Made by a program: the position numbers and the translations under genes. From Cyanobacteria bacterium SBLK (GTDB taxonomy: Bacteria; Cyanobacteriota; Cyanobacteriia; Cyanobacteriales; Spirulinaceae), in contig JAGHZQ010000034.1 in assembly GCA_017746715.1 (NCBI GenBank), forward strand, positions 1 to 64,000: DNA of 64,000 nucleotides, given 5' to 3'. Positions within the stretch are counted from its first letter, which is position 1. Each line of letters starts with the position of its first letter. Under the pieces are notes generated by a model. It was given only the letters and a program-made list of their open reading frames with translations. It was not told the DNA's origin and searched no databases. Shown here piece by piece: positions 38,058-45,979 of the stretch.

Positions 38058-39482
38058 GTGTCAGAAGAAAGAACCTATCTCGAATTATCGGAAGAAGGGG
38101 ACGGATCTCACAAATTTTATGAAGCGATTGTTAAAGGAACAGAAGTAACGATTCGCTACGGACGTATTGGCGATCGCGGTCGCATTCAAACTAAATCTTA
38201 TCCTACTCCAGAAAAAGCGAAAGCCGAAGCCGAAAAGAAAATTCGCGAAAAACTGCGGAAAGGATACGAACTCGCCGTGATGGGAGTGCGGAAAAAACGC
38301 CCCGTTACCCGCAGAGAAATAACCAGCACGCGATCGACAGCAAAAACGGCTCCCGTTGTTTGGAAATTTGCCTCTGGATCGCCTGCATTTGGTATTTTTA
38401 TTGATGAAAATCGCTGTTGGTTGGGCAATCAAAACGGTCGTATTTTTGCCCTTACGCCAACGGGAGAAGTTTTGCAGCAACTGCGCTTGCCCGATGGGGT
38501 AAAATGTATCGTTGCCGATGATGATTGGTTATATGCCGGTTGCGATGATGGGAAAGTCTACGATCTCACCGGAAAAATTCCCCGAGTTGCCTATGAAATT
38601 GCCTCCGATGTCGATATCTTTTGGTTGGATATTAAAGATGGCATTTTAGGCGTTTCTGATGCCGATGGACGAGTGGTTGCTATCGACCATGAAGATGAAT
38701 CTCAATGGAATCGAAAGAGTAAAGGCAACCACGGATGGATGGTGCGCTGCGATGAAATCGGCCTCTATCACGGCCACAGCCACGGCGTAACGATGTACGA
38801 TTGGGAGGATGGAAAATCAATTTGGGATCTGCCAACAAATGGCGCAGTTTTGTTCGGTTGGCAGGAAGAAGGTACGGTTTATGCCAGTACTGGCAAAAAT
38901 CAAGTCTTTGCGATCGCTAAAAAAGGAGAAATTCAAAAAATTTATCAGTGCGATGCTCCCGTTTATTCTTGTGCGACAGCAGAAGACGGAAAATATATTT
39001 TTGCTGCTGACAATCAATCCTCTATTTATTGTTTTAGCGAGTCAGGAGAGCGCCTCTGGAAACTGGGAACCGGTTGCGGCTCTGCATTTTCCATGCAGTT
39101 TTTAGACGCGCATCTTTACATCGTCACGACGGATGGTTCTTTAGCTTGCATCGATGCAGGAGAAACGGCAATTGAAGCAGCAAAAACAGGCACAATCCCG
39201 GAAATTGTGAATATTAAAGCCCCCGAAAATATTCCCGCAGCAGTTGCTTCCAATACCTTAGAAACAACAAGAGATACCAATGGGGGAGTCCTGGTCGAAT
39301 GCGTGAAAATCAAAGGCAAACTTCGCATTCGCGTTATTGGCGAAGGATACGATCCCGATTTTAACGTTCAGTTTCCCAAAGAACTTCGCGAAGAAGGGGC
39401 GCGTTATGTCGTCGAGGAGGTGCGAGAATCCGCTCGAGGGGGATTTTATCGAGCTTTTGGGAATATTAAAAAGTTAATTTAA
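38058..39482 (+). CDS. WGR domain protein with beta-propeller-like region
   Basis: 474 residues from the GTG at 38058, which has GGAGG six bases upstream; the TTG at 38043 precedes that Shine-Dalgarno and is not the start. Residues 1-80 are a WGR-type domain (YLELSEEGDGSHKFYEAIV, VTIRYGRIGDRGRI, KAEAEKKIREKLRKGY). The middle carries repeated short beta blades (IFALTPTGEVLQQLRLPDG, YASTGKNQVFAIAKKGE, DGSLACIDAGE), and a separate conserved C-terminal domain ends in ARGGFYRAFGNIKKLI. WGR domains bind nucleic acid ends or serve in repair-related proteins; the role here is unknown. Confidence 0.82.
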   Translation: MSEERTYLELSEEGDGSHKFYEAIVKGTEVTIRYGRIGDRGRIQTKSYPTPEKAKAEAEKKIREKLRKGYELAVMGVRKKRPVTRREITSTRSTAKTAPVVWKFASGSPAFGIFIDENRCWLGNQNGRIFALTPTGEVLQQLRLPDGVKCIVADDDWLYAGCDDGKVYDLTGKIPRVAYEIASDVDIFWLDIKDGILGVSDADGRVVAIDHEDESQWNRKSKGNHGWMVRCDEIGLYHGHSHGVTMYDWEDGKSIWDLPTNGAVLFGWQEEGTVYASTGKNQVFAIAKKGEIQKIYQCDAPVYSCATAEDGKYIFAADNQSSIYCFSESGERLWKLGTGCGSAFSMQFLDAHLYIVTTDGSLACIDAGETAIEAAKTGTIPEIVNIKAPENIPAAVASNTLETTRDTNGGVLVECVKIKGKLRIRVIGEGYDPDFNVQFPKELREEGARYVVEEVRESARGGFYRAFGNIKKLI

Positions 39483-39687
39483 AGTCAAATTTAGGCGATC
39501 GCGCTGGAAATAACCGGACAAAAGAAGTGCGATCGCTCAATTAGACTGTTTTCATTTTCAATCAATCCTCTCTCTCGCAGGAAAAAATCGCTCTTAGTCT
39601 TTTAAGAGCGACTACTAATCAAATGAGCGATGCTTTCTCGATATCCTCTATAAGATAAACGAGCAAACTCAATAAAACATTCGAGAA

Positions 39688-40119
39688 TTACTCACAATCG
39701 GTTTCGTATAAGTAGACTGCACCATTAGGTCCCCAGAACTGCTCGATCGAGAGTTTGCCGTTAGAACCTTTCTCTCCTTTTTGACCCTCTGGAAGGAATT
39801 CAAAAATTACTGGCGAATCAACGACTTCAGGCAATTGTGCAATAGGCTGATAATAACCGGCGCCTTGCATTTCGCAGGTCATATAGCCCATATCCGTATC
39901 GCAAGGGCCGACAGCCGCGATCTCGCCAGTAGCACCAAGCGGGCCGGCACTACTAAAGCGAATCTCAAGACCCGCCTCATCTGCTGGATAAAGAAGTTTA
40001 ACTTGTCCGCCTCCCCGGTCTACTGAATAGTCAAAGCAGAAGGAAGGTGCTGCAAAGGCGGGAGCACTACCAAGCATTAATGCCAAAACCATGGCAACAA
40101 GTGCAACGATCTTTTTCAT
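39688..40119 (-). CDS. small secreted protein, function unknown
   Basis: 143 residues with a clear signal peptide (KKIVALVAMVLALMLGSAPAFA, cleavage near APS). The mature part is acidic with several Cys residues (FCFDYSV, GPCDTDMGYMTCEM, terminal DCE), suggesting disulfides. No family was recognised. Direct repeats reading AAGTCGGT toward this gene lie 100-130 bp upstream, as upstream of other genes in the island. Confidence 0.65.
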   Translation of the reverse strand: MKKIVALVAMVLALMLGSAPAFAAPSFCFDYSVDRGGGQVKLLYPADEAGLEIRFSSAGPLGATGEIAAVGPCDTDMGYMTCEMQGAGYYQPIAQLPEVVDSPVIFEFLPEGQKGEKGSNGKLSIEQFWGPNGAVYLYETDCE

Positions 40120-40207
40120 GTTTCTCCTAAAATTGTGAATTTGTCGTTCGGTTTTGAACTTGACACATTCAGTAAAACGTGGCGTTGACCGAGTTCAAAT
40201 CCGAGAT

Positions 40208-40257
40208 TGGCTGACTTGTGACCGACTTGTGACCGACTTTGTGACCGACTTGTGACT
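40208..40257 (-). promoter_or_regulatory. phased AAGTCGGT direct repeats upstream of the 39688 gene
   Basis: On the plus strand ACCGACTT occurs at 40221, 40232 and 40244 with a weaker copy before them; on the minus strand this is AAGTCGGT pointing toward the gene that starts at 40119. Spacing is 11-12 bp, one helical turn. The same motif, phase and relative orientation recur at 49908, 51150-51201 and 51800-51829. An 8-bp unit with a 3-bp spacer is how OmpR/PhoB-type regulators are arranged on DNA. The rest of the 40119-40679 gap shows nothing else I recognise. Confidence 0.5.
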
Positions 40258-40678
40258 ATATCTTCAATGCCCCGAATATGATGTTGTTTTTACATCACCG
40301 ATGGTTCAAAAATGCCAAGTGCGATCGCGATTTCTCCATCCTCACGAGAAATCGCGATCGCTGTTTGGTCTTACATCGCAAAACCAATTGAGATGTGACG
40401 GCAGTGTAAGCTGAAACCCCGATCGTGATTTAGTACGTAAAGACTATTTCGTGGGAGATTTGAGACTAAATTAATTGAAGTAGTTCTGAATGAGTTAAAA
40501 CTCGAGATCTCATTTTTGAAATTTTCAAAAAGAGTTTGTGATAGTATAGATCTTTTTTCGTGTACTTTAAGCACTTTTATTGATTTTTTTTAAGGAGTCA
40601 CCAAAAAGCAAAATAGATGATAAGCTACTCAAATTAGTATTTTTATTACTACTTTAGATTGTAAAGAGCAAAAGTATC

Positions 40679-41800
40679 ATGGATGTAGATCTTTGTAACT
40701 CAAAACGCCAACGGGCAATAATCGCAGGAGAGAATGACCAAAAAAAGTTAGCTTCCAGCTTTTGGCAGCAATGGCAAGAACATCGCGAAAGCCTTTATCA
40801 GTGCTGTCTTAAGCTGATGAACTTCAACGCAACCGATGCAGAAGATGCCCTAAGCCAAGTCATGCTCAAGGCTTGGGAGAAAGTACAAAAATATAAAGAA
40901 ACAATTACCAATATCAAGGCTTGGTTAATACAGCTAACCCGAAACTCGTGTATAGATATTATCCGAAAGTGCGATCGCGCTTCTATCGCACAGTGGGATA
41001 TTGAGTGGGTAGGAATAGAGGGAGACATGGAAACGGCGAGTGAGATGGAAACTCCCGAGGGAGTTTTGGCAGAAGCGGAAAAACAGGAGAAGATACGCGA
41101 AGCGATCGCTACATTACCGGAAAGATTTCGCGAGACCTTTGTTTTGCATTTTTATGAAGAGCGATCGCATCAAGAAATCGCTGGAGTGCAAGGAATTTCT
41201 TACAGTAATGTTTGCAAACGCCTATCTTTGGCACGGAAAATTCTGCAAGAGAAATTAAGCAGTTATTTTCAAAGGGAAGACAAGGAAGAGCGATCGTCTA
41301 GGCCAAGTCCCAAACGATACCAGAAATCGCAACCCCAAATGAAGGAGCGATCGACGTCTGAAAATGTCCCGAAGGAAGTCGCAGAAAAATTGCCAACAGA
41401 GCTTAAAGAAGAGTCTAGGAAATCAGAAAATCAGAAACTCTCAGACACCCTGAAAGAAGAGCGAGAGCAATCGTTATCCGTGGGACGGCAAGACCCTAAA
41501 TTGAAGGCAAAGATAGAAACAAATGATAAGATAGAGGAATTCAAAGAGATCGATAAATCGGAACGATCGCTACAGCTCACTAAACGCAATCTATCCCAAC
41601 CCAAAATCAAGAAAAAGAACGCGATCGCTTTTTCATTTACTGCAACAATTCCAAGAGTGAAAGAGGGATTTTTTTTATTAACATGGGGAATGGGATTAAA
41701 TCATTCAATAATAAAAAATAAGTTAACTGGGAGTGAAAAAATATTCGTTACTCTCCGAAAACAAAATATATCTTCTCGCTCTCCTCCATCAGTCGAATAA
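40679..41800 (+). CDS. ECF-like sigma-70 factor with long charged C-terminal tail
   Basis: 373 residues. Sigma region 2 (about 25-105: FWQQWQEHRESLYQCCLKLM, DAEDALSQVMLKAWEK, IKAWLIQLTRNSCIDIIRK) and region 4 (about 140-195: AIATLPERFRETFVLHFYEERSHQEIA, SYSNVCKRLSLARKIL) are complete. The remaining 170 residues or so are highly charged (Lys/Glu-rich) and carry a short hydrophobic stretch (VKEGFFLLTWGMGL). It lies at the upstream edge of the secreted-protein and RiPP island and is the obvious candidate regulator of it, though that is inference. The 416-bp gap after it has no recognised element. Confidence 0.85.
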   Translation: MDVDLCNSKRQRAIIAGENDQKKLASSFWQQWQEHRESLYQCCLKLMNFNATDAEDALSQVMLKAWEKVQKYKETITNIKAWLIQLTRNSCIDIIRKCDRASIAQWDIEWVGIEGDMETASEMETPEGVLAEAEKQEKIREAIATLPERFRETFVLHFYEERSHQEIAGVQGISYSNVCKRLSLARKILQEKLSSYFQREDKEERSSRPSPKRYQKSQPQMKERSTSENVPKEVAEKLPTELKEESRKSENQKLSDTLKEEREQSLSVGRQDPKLKAKIETNDKIEEFKEIDKSERSLQLTKRNLSQPKIKKKNAIAFSFTATIPRVKEGFFLLTWGMGLNHSIIKNKLTGSEKIFVTLRKQNISSRSPPSVE

Positions 41801-42216
41801 ATACATAATTAAATAAAAAAAGAGACGATCCCGCGATCCAGTCTTTAGATTTCTTCTTTGTCATAATCTTGATTGTGGCATAGCTTTTGCTGGGAAAATC
41901 TAGGAGACGAGGAGAAGGCTAAATTGGATGCGATCGCTCGTTTTGTGATGCCAATTAAGGGAAATTGTGAATTACAAAATAGAGCGATGGGTACGGAGTG
42001 AGGGTTAATATTTATTCTTGAGGAAGTTAACCGATGAGCAAAAAAATTTACCTTGAAAGAGAATGATAGGGAAAAAAAGTCACAAACATCTGAGAAGAAA
42101 CGTCTAACTAATAGAAATGGAAAAAAGATAGGCTAGTTTAAATCCAGCTAGTTTTAGTTAAACCATTTTTACAGATACAAACAATTCAACCTAAAATCCT
42201 CATGGAGGAAAAAATT

Positions 42217-42858
42217 GTGAAACGTCTGATTTTGTTTTTTTCCGTATGTTTAGCAGTCATGACATTCTTTTGTGCTGCTCCAACTAAGGCTTTCGCTCAA
42301 ACTCAAACTGATAATGTTGAAATCCTTATCGTCATTGACACCCAGTACATTAAGGACACCTATGGTCGTGCTGGAACGGTAGATAACCCCAAAGGAGTCA
42401 ATCACCACAGTCAGTATATGATTGCCGACTACAATCATGTTGTTGAGGGACAGGGAACTGCTGACTTGGTCATTAAGGCCGGTCCTCGGGATACCGTGAA
42501 ATTCACTGCGACTTCCACAACTGCGAATTCGGATGATGCAGTCATTGTTTATGGGATCGAGCACTGGGACAAATCGGATTGCTATGGTCACGGACCTAGC
42601 ATCCCCATCATGAACCCTCCTACAAGCAACATTATCTACATGGAGAAAGCTGTAATGCCCAGTCCGGGTGGTGATGGCTTACCTCCTACCCAAAAGGAAG
42701 CATCTTTTGCCAGCCTTGACTCACAGTTGAACGGACGAAAAGGAGCAGAGTGCTATAAAGCGAAAATCGCTATTTTCTCTCTCAATGACGACCAAGTATC
42801 ACAAGGTCCGGACGCTTATGGCTACTACTACTGGGATCCTGCCGTTATCGTAGAATAA
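42217..42858 (+). CDS. secreted AidA/PixA family protein, paralogue 1
   Basis: 213 residues from the GTG at 42217, which has GGAGGA 7 bases upstream; the ATG at 42202 overlaps that Shine-Dalgarno. Signal peptide KRLILFFSVCLAVMTFFCAAPTKAFA. The mature part has the PixA/AidA (inclusion body protein) signature: VEILIVIDTQYIKD at the start, VVEGQGTADLVIKA, ANSDDAVIVYGIE and YGYYYWDPAVIVE at the end. Family members in proteobacteria are abundant cell-density-regulated proteins of unclear function. This copy is closest to the 44125 paralogue (near-identical signal peptides and LNSQLNGRKG-type segments). Confidence 0.8.
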   Translation: MKRLILFFSVCLAVMTFFCAAPTKAFAQTQTDNVEILIVIDTQYIKDTYGRAGTVDNPKGVNHHSQYMIADYNHVVEGQGTADLVIKAGPRDTVKFTATSTTANSDDAVIVYGIEHWDKSDCYGHGPSIPIMNPPTSNIIYMEKAVMPSPGGDGLPPTQKEASFASLDSQLNGRKGAECYKAKIAIFSLNDDQVSQGPDAYGYYYWDPAVIVE

Positions 42859-42947
42859 GCGATCGCGCGTAACTTGGATGGAATTGGCAGAAGTTGAATG
42901 ATAAGAGCTTTGTTTCTTACCTTGATAGTTCGAGCCAAATCACGAAA

Positions 42948-42976
42948 GATAAGAGCGTATGCAATACGCTCTTATC
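42948..42976. promoter_or_regulatory. perfect 13-bp hairpin between AidA/PixA paralogues
   Basis: GATAAGAGCGTAT, three bases, ATACGCTCTTATC. The arms are perfectly complementary. No T-run follows, so it is either a weak terminator of paralogue 1 or an operator/mRNA hairpin 31 bp ahead of the GTG start of paralogue 2. Confidence 0.6.
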
Positions 42977-43007
42977 ACTTATACTCTAGTATGACCAAGG
43001 AAAAATT

Positions 43008-43931
43008 GTGAAACATCTTATTCTGTTCTTTTGTACATTTTTGGCAACAGTAACATTCCTTTGCTCTCCTTCAATTGAATCAATAGCCTCAACAACTGAG
43101 GATATTGAAATCATTATGGTCGTTGACACCCAATATATTAAAGATAGTATTGGGAGCGGGGGATCGAAGGACGATCCCCTTAAAGTCGATAGCAACAGCT
43201 TGTATGCCCTCGTTGGCAACAAATATATTGTTAGCGGACAGGGAACTACCGATCTAGAGATCAAAGCCAACCCCGGAGATATCACAAAATTTACCGCTAT
43301 TACCACATCTGCAAATTCAGTTGATAGTGTCATTCTTTATGGCATGCAATACCAATCCGGCGATCGGGTATTTGGAGATTTTGTCACTAACGTGAAAGAG
43401 CTGGATGGGGCTGCATCGCCGACAGCCGGTGGTGATGGCTTACCCGTTACGCAAATCCCTAAGAACTTTGCGACTATCGACTCAACCATCCAAGAAGCCG
43501 GAACTGAAAATTTTGAGACTCAAATTGCCCTTTATACCCTTAATGATGACCATATCTCGCAGGGTCCGGAGTCTTATGGCTATTATGTCGTTGATTCTAG
43601 TATCACGATAGACGCGATTGCTCCTGCATTGAATTGGGTGTGCGATCTAACCCGTACGCCTTTGTGCGTAACGACACTTCCACCCGGTTTCTGCGTTACC
43701 CACAAAAATATTAATCCCCACAAGTTTGCAGGTCTTGAAATCTCAAACTTTAATCCCGATAAATCTGCCAATATTACCCTCTCTGGCAGTGTAGACGATA
43801 GTTTCGACATCGAAGCCGATTCTATCAAATACTTGGATGATATGGTGCAAGAGCATACCGTATGTAATGAAGCCGGTGAGGAACATCCCCTCGTTCTCGT
43901 CCAATTTCCGCAAAAAGTAACGTCCAACTAG
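43008..43931 (+). CDS. secreted AidA/PixA family protein, paralogue 2, with C-terminal extension
   Basis: 307 residues, GTG start with AAGGA upstream. Signal peptide KHLILFFCTFLATVTFLCSPSIESIAS. The PixA/AidA domain spans about 30-205 (IEIIMVVDTQYIKD, IVSGQGTTDLEIKA, ANSVDSVILYGMQ, SYGYYVVDSSITID). A C-terminal extension of about 100 residues follows, with six Cys (WVCDLTRTPLCVTTLPPGFC and others) and a beta-rich end (FNPDKSANITLSGSVDDSFD). I do not recognise that domain. A strong hairpin terminator follows at 43963. Confidence 0.78.
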   Translation: MKHLILFFCTFLATVTFLCSPSIESIASTTEDIEIIMVVDTQYIKDSIGSGGSKDDPLKVDSNSLYALVGNKYIVSGQGTTDLEIKANPGDITKFTAITTSANSVDSVILYGMQYQSGDRVFGDFVTNVKELDGAASPTAGGDGLPVTQIPKNFATIDSTIQEAGTENFETQIALYTLNDDHISQGPESYGYYVVDSSITIDAIAPALNWVCDLTRTPLCVTTLPPGFCVTHKNINPHKFAGLEISNFNPDKSANITLSGSVDDSFDIEADSIKYLDDMVQEHTVCNEAGEEHPLVLVQFPQKVTSN

Positions 43932-43962
43932 CGATCGCTCAATCGAGTTTTGATAGTAATGA

Positions 43963-43999
43963 GGGCAAACTGTTTTTATACTAAACGGTTTGCCCTTTT
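43963..43999 (+). terminator. GGGCAAAC-type terminator
   Basis: GGGCAAACTGTTT and AAACGGTTTGCCC form a long stem followed by TTTT. It is one of at least six closely related terminators in the island, all placed just after genes for small, mostly secreted, proteins. Confidence 0.75.
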
Positions 44000-44124
44000 G
44001 GAAAAGGTGCGATCGCTTTCTTGGCAAATCTCATTGTCTCAAGAAGTCAGCAATTAACCACTCAAATTGTACAAAGATTAGGTATATACGTATCTGTTCA
44101 CTCATCCGCATGGAGGAAAAAATT

Positions 44125-44727
44125 ATGAAACGTCTGATTTTGTTTTGTTCCATATTTTTAGCAGTCATTACCTTCTTTTGTGCGGCTCCAACTAAGGCTT
44201 TCGCTCAAACTCAAACTGAGAATATTGATATCTTTCTAGTCATTGACACTGAGTACATTAAGGATAAATATGGTCCTGGTGGAACGATATATAACCCTAA
44301 AGGAATCGATCATAACAGTCAGTATACGATCGCTAGCAGCAAGTATGTTATCGGAGGACAGGGAACTGCTGATTTGGTTATTAAAGCTAATCCTCGGGAT
44401 ACATTGACATTTAATTCTATTTCAACGGCTGCAAATTCCGATGACGCAGTGGGTATTTATGGAATTGAGTATCGGGCTCAATCCAATTGCTTTGGCTATG
44501 GCCCTAGCATAGAACTGATGACCCCTCCCGTCCAAAATATCCTAGAGAGCATTGACTTGGATGGTAGCTATCTGCCACATAAAGCATCAAGCCTTAACTC
44601 ACAGCTAAACGGACGAAAAGGGGTAGAGTGTTACGCAATGAAAATAGTTCTTTTCTCCTTCAATGGCGAGGATTGGCAACCTTATGGCTACTACTACTGG
44701 GCTACTCCAGCCATTGTTGTGGAGTAA
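44125..44727 (+). CDS. secreted AidA/PixA family protein, paralogue 3
   Basis: 200 residues from the ATG at 44125, seven bases after GGAGG; the in-frame ATG at 44110 would include that Shine-Dalgarno. Signal peptide KRLILFCSIFLAVITFFCAAPTKAFA is nearly the same as in paralogue 1. Domain features: IDIFLVIDTEYIKDKYG, VIGGQGTADLVIKANPRD, AANSDDAVGIYGIEY and PYGYYYWATPAIVVE. It probably arose by recent duplication of paralogue 1. A weaker GGTCAAC/GTTTGCC terminator follows. Confidence 0.8.
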   Translation: MKRLILFCSIFLAVITFFCAAPTKAFAQTQTENIDIFLVIDTEYIKDKYGPGGTIYNPKGIDHNSQYTIASSKYVIGGQGTADLVIKANPRDTLTFNSISTAANSDDAVGIYGIEYRAQSNCFGYGPSIELMTPPVQNILESIDLDGSYLPHKASSLNSQLNGRKGVECYAMKIVLFSFNGEDWQPYGYYYWATPAIVVE

Positions 44728-44758
44728 ACGAGTTATTTTAGTCTTGGTACAATAGTAG

Positions 44759-44785
44759 GGTGCGACAGCGATCGTAAGTCGCACC
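44759..44785. repeat. interspersed hairpin repeat
   Basis: GGTGCGAC at 44759-44766 is complementary to GTCGCACC at 44778-44785 around an HIP1-like centre. A common cyanobacterial intergenic element type; may aid termination. Confidence 0.5.
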
Positions 44786-44797
44786 GATCTTTCCCGA

Positions 44798-44830
44798 GGT
44801 CAACTGTTTTAAAAATGGTTTGCCTTTTTC
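44798..44830 (+). terminator. GGGCAAAC-type terminator, imperfect
   Basis: GGTCAACTGTTTT faces GGTTTGCC followed by TTTTT. The same family as the terminator at 43963 with one or two mismatches in the stem. It closes the AidA/PixA paralogue 3 gene. Confidence 0.55.
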
Positions 44831-45040
44831 TATAACAAAATGAAATATAAAAAGTATTGACAGATCGTAGAAACTATGAGTTTAACGTCATGGCGATCGC
44901 ACTTGACATTTGTGGCTATTATTGTAAGTGCGATCGCCTCTCCTCATTCAATGATTGAATATAAAAAATGAAAAATATTTTACTATTTTTAGGCGTACTA
45001 TTGCAAGTAAAAGAAATTTATAGGATATAAAAAAAATTAA

Positions 45041-45046
45041 TATAAT
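45041..45046 (+). promoter_or_regulatory. candidate -10 element of the RiPP precursor gene
   Basis: A consensus TATAAT lies 82 bp before the precursor ATG in an AT-rich 300-bp gap. No matching TTGACA is found at 16-18 bp, so the -35 may be recognised by another sigma factor, possibly the ECF-like one at 40679. The rest of the 44830-45128 gap holds nothing recognised. Confidence 0.3.
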
Positions 45047-45127
45047 GTACCTGGCATTTTATTTCTGAAATGTTATGCTAACCTCAGTAGCTCAACCAAA
45101 ACAGATCTAACAGGAGTGAGTAAATCC

Positions 45128-45829
45128 ATGACTACTAGAGCAGCTGGTGAAGAAACCGCAACCACCACAATGATTGGTGAAGAAGTACAACCCCCCATCA
45201 CCACCACGGCATTTCCGGAGGAAACACAACCCCCCGTTGCCACCACCACGGTGATTGGAGAAGAAGGACAGCCTACCACTACGGCATTTCCTGAAGACGT
45301 GCAAACCCCAACCACCACGGCAGTTGGAGAAGAAACACCCACCACCACAGCATTTCCTGAAGACGTGCAACCCCCAATCACCACCACGGCATTTCCCGAA
45401 GAAACACAACCCCCCGTTGCCACCACCACGGTGATTGGAGAAGAAGGACAGCCTACCACCACGGCATTTCCGGAGGAAGGACAACCCCCCGTTGCTACGA
45501 CCACGGCATTTCCCGAAGAAACACAACCCACGACCACAGCAGTTGGGGAAGAAGCACAACCCACGACTACCGCAGTTGGAGAAGAAGTACAAGCAGCCGC
45601 TCAAGCCGCTGGCGCACAAGGAGTCCCGACAACCCTAGCTGTTGGAGAAGAAAACCAAGTCTCAACCTTAGCTGCTGGGGAAGAAACTCCGATCACAACC
45701 TTAGCTGTTGGAGAAGAAAACCAAGGCTCAACTCGTGCCGCTGGAGAAGAACAAGTTTCAACTCAAGCTGTTGGAGAAGAAACCCCAACCATTAATGTTG
45801 GTGAAAATGGACCTTTTGGCCAGTTCTAA
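45128..45829 (+). CDS. multi-core graspetide-type RiPP precursor (18 TTxxxxEE repeats)
   Basis: 233 residues from the ATG at 45128, with AGGAG 11 bases upstream; a GTG at 45116 abuts that Shine-Dalgarno. Eighteen motifs of the form (T/S)TxxxxE(E/D) fill the protein: TTRAAGEE at residue 2, TTTMIGEE, six TTTAFPE(E/D), two TTTVIGEE, three TTTAVGEE, then, after a spacer AAAQAAGAQG, TTLAVGEE, STLAAGEE, TTLAVGEE, STRAAGEE and STQAVGEE, and a degenerate end TINVGENG. TTxxxxEE is the core consensus of plesiocin-type graspetides, in which two Thr side chains are esterified to two Glu side chains. No Cys, Lys, His, Trp or Tyr occurs. There is no leader: a core motif begins at residue 2. The downstream ATP-grasp gene supports the call. 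A repetitive secreted protein is the alternative, but no signal peptide is present. Confidence 0.85.
   Translation: MTTRAAGEETATTTMIGEEVQPPITTTAFPEETQPPVATTTVIGEEGQPTTTAFPEDVQTPTTTAVGEETPTTTAFPEDVQPPITTTAFPEETQPPVATTTVIGEEGQPTTTAFPEEGQPPVATTTAFPEETQPTTTAVGEEAQPTTTAVGEEVQAAAQAAGAQGVPTTLAVGEENQVSTLAAGEETPITTLAVGEENQGSTRAAGEEQVSTQAVGEETPTINVGENGPFGQF
45191..45290 (+). repeat. 180-bp-period internal duplication, first copy
   Basis: The 100 bp here recur at 45371-45470 exactly 180 bp (60 codons) downstream with only a few substitutions. They encode the PPITTTAFPEE to PTTTAFPE segment. This shows that the precursor grew by duplication of whole multi-motif blocks. Confidence 0.85.
45371..45470 (+). 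repeat. 180-bp-period internal duplication, second copy
   Basis: Second copy of the 45191-45290 block in the precursor gene. Differences are mostly synonymous third-position changes (for example TTTCCGGAG against TTTCCCGAA), as expected under selection to keep the motifs. Confidence 0.85.
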
Positions 45830-45887
45830 CTCCATGTAACTCCAGAGATTTCAGAGATTTTTAGAATTCTGAGAAACACTCATCAAA

Positions 45888-45940
45888 AACTCAATTGGAA
45901 AGCCATGACGTAACCGTTAGCGAACCTTTCCAATTGGGTT
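45888..45940 (+). terminator. stem-loop between precursor and modification genes
   Basis: A 15-nt arm ending in CAATTGGAAAG (45888-45902) pairs with CTTTCCAATTGGGTT (45926-45940), with one U-G wobble and a 23-base loop, followed by TCTT. A hairpin with a weak U-tract here would let most transcripts end after the precursor gene and a minority read through into the enzyme genes. Confidence 0.6.
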
Positions 45941-45979
45941 TCTTACCGCGATTGACATCAATAGCTAAAAAGATTAACT

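Noticed and set aside
45073..45619. Long minus-strand ORFs of Val/Gly/Cys/Ser repeats opposite the precursor gene
   Set aside because: They are antisense shadows of the repetitive precursor; the plus strand has a Shine-Dalgarno, biosynthetic neighbours and mostly silent differences between blocks, which fix the coding strand.
45128..45829. Structural or surface repeat protein instead of a RiPP precursor
   Set aside because: No signal peptide or membrane segment, and the motif matches the known graspetide core with the ligase gene next to it. It remains the main alternative if the enzymes prove inactive on it.
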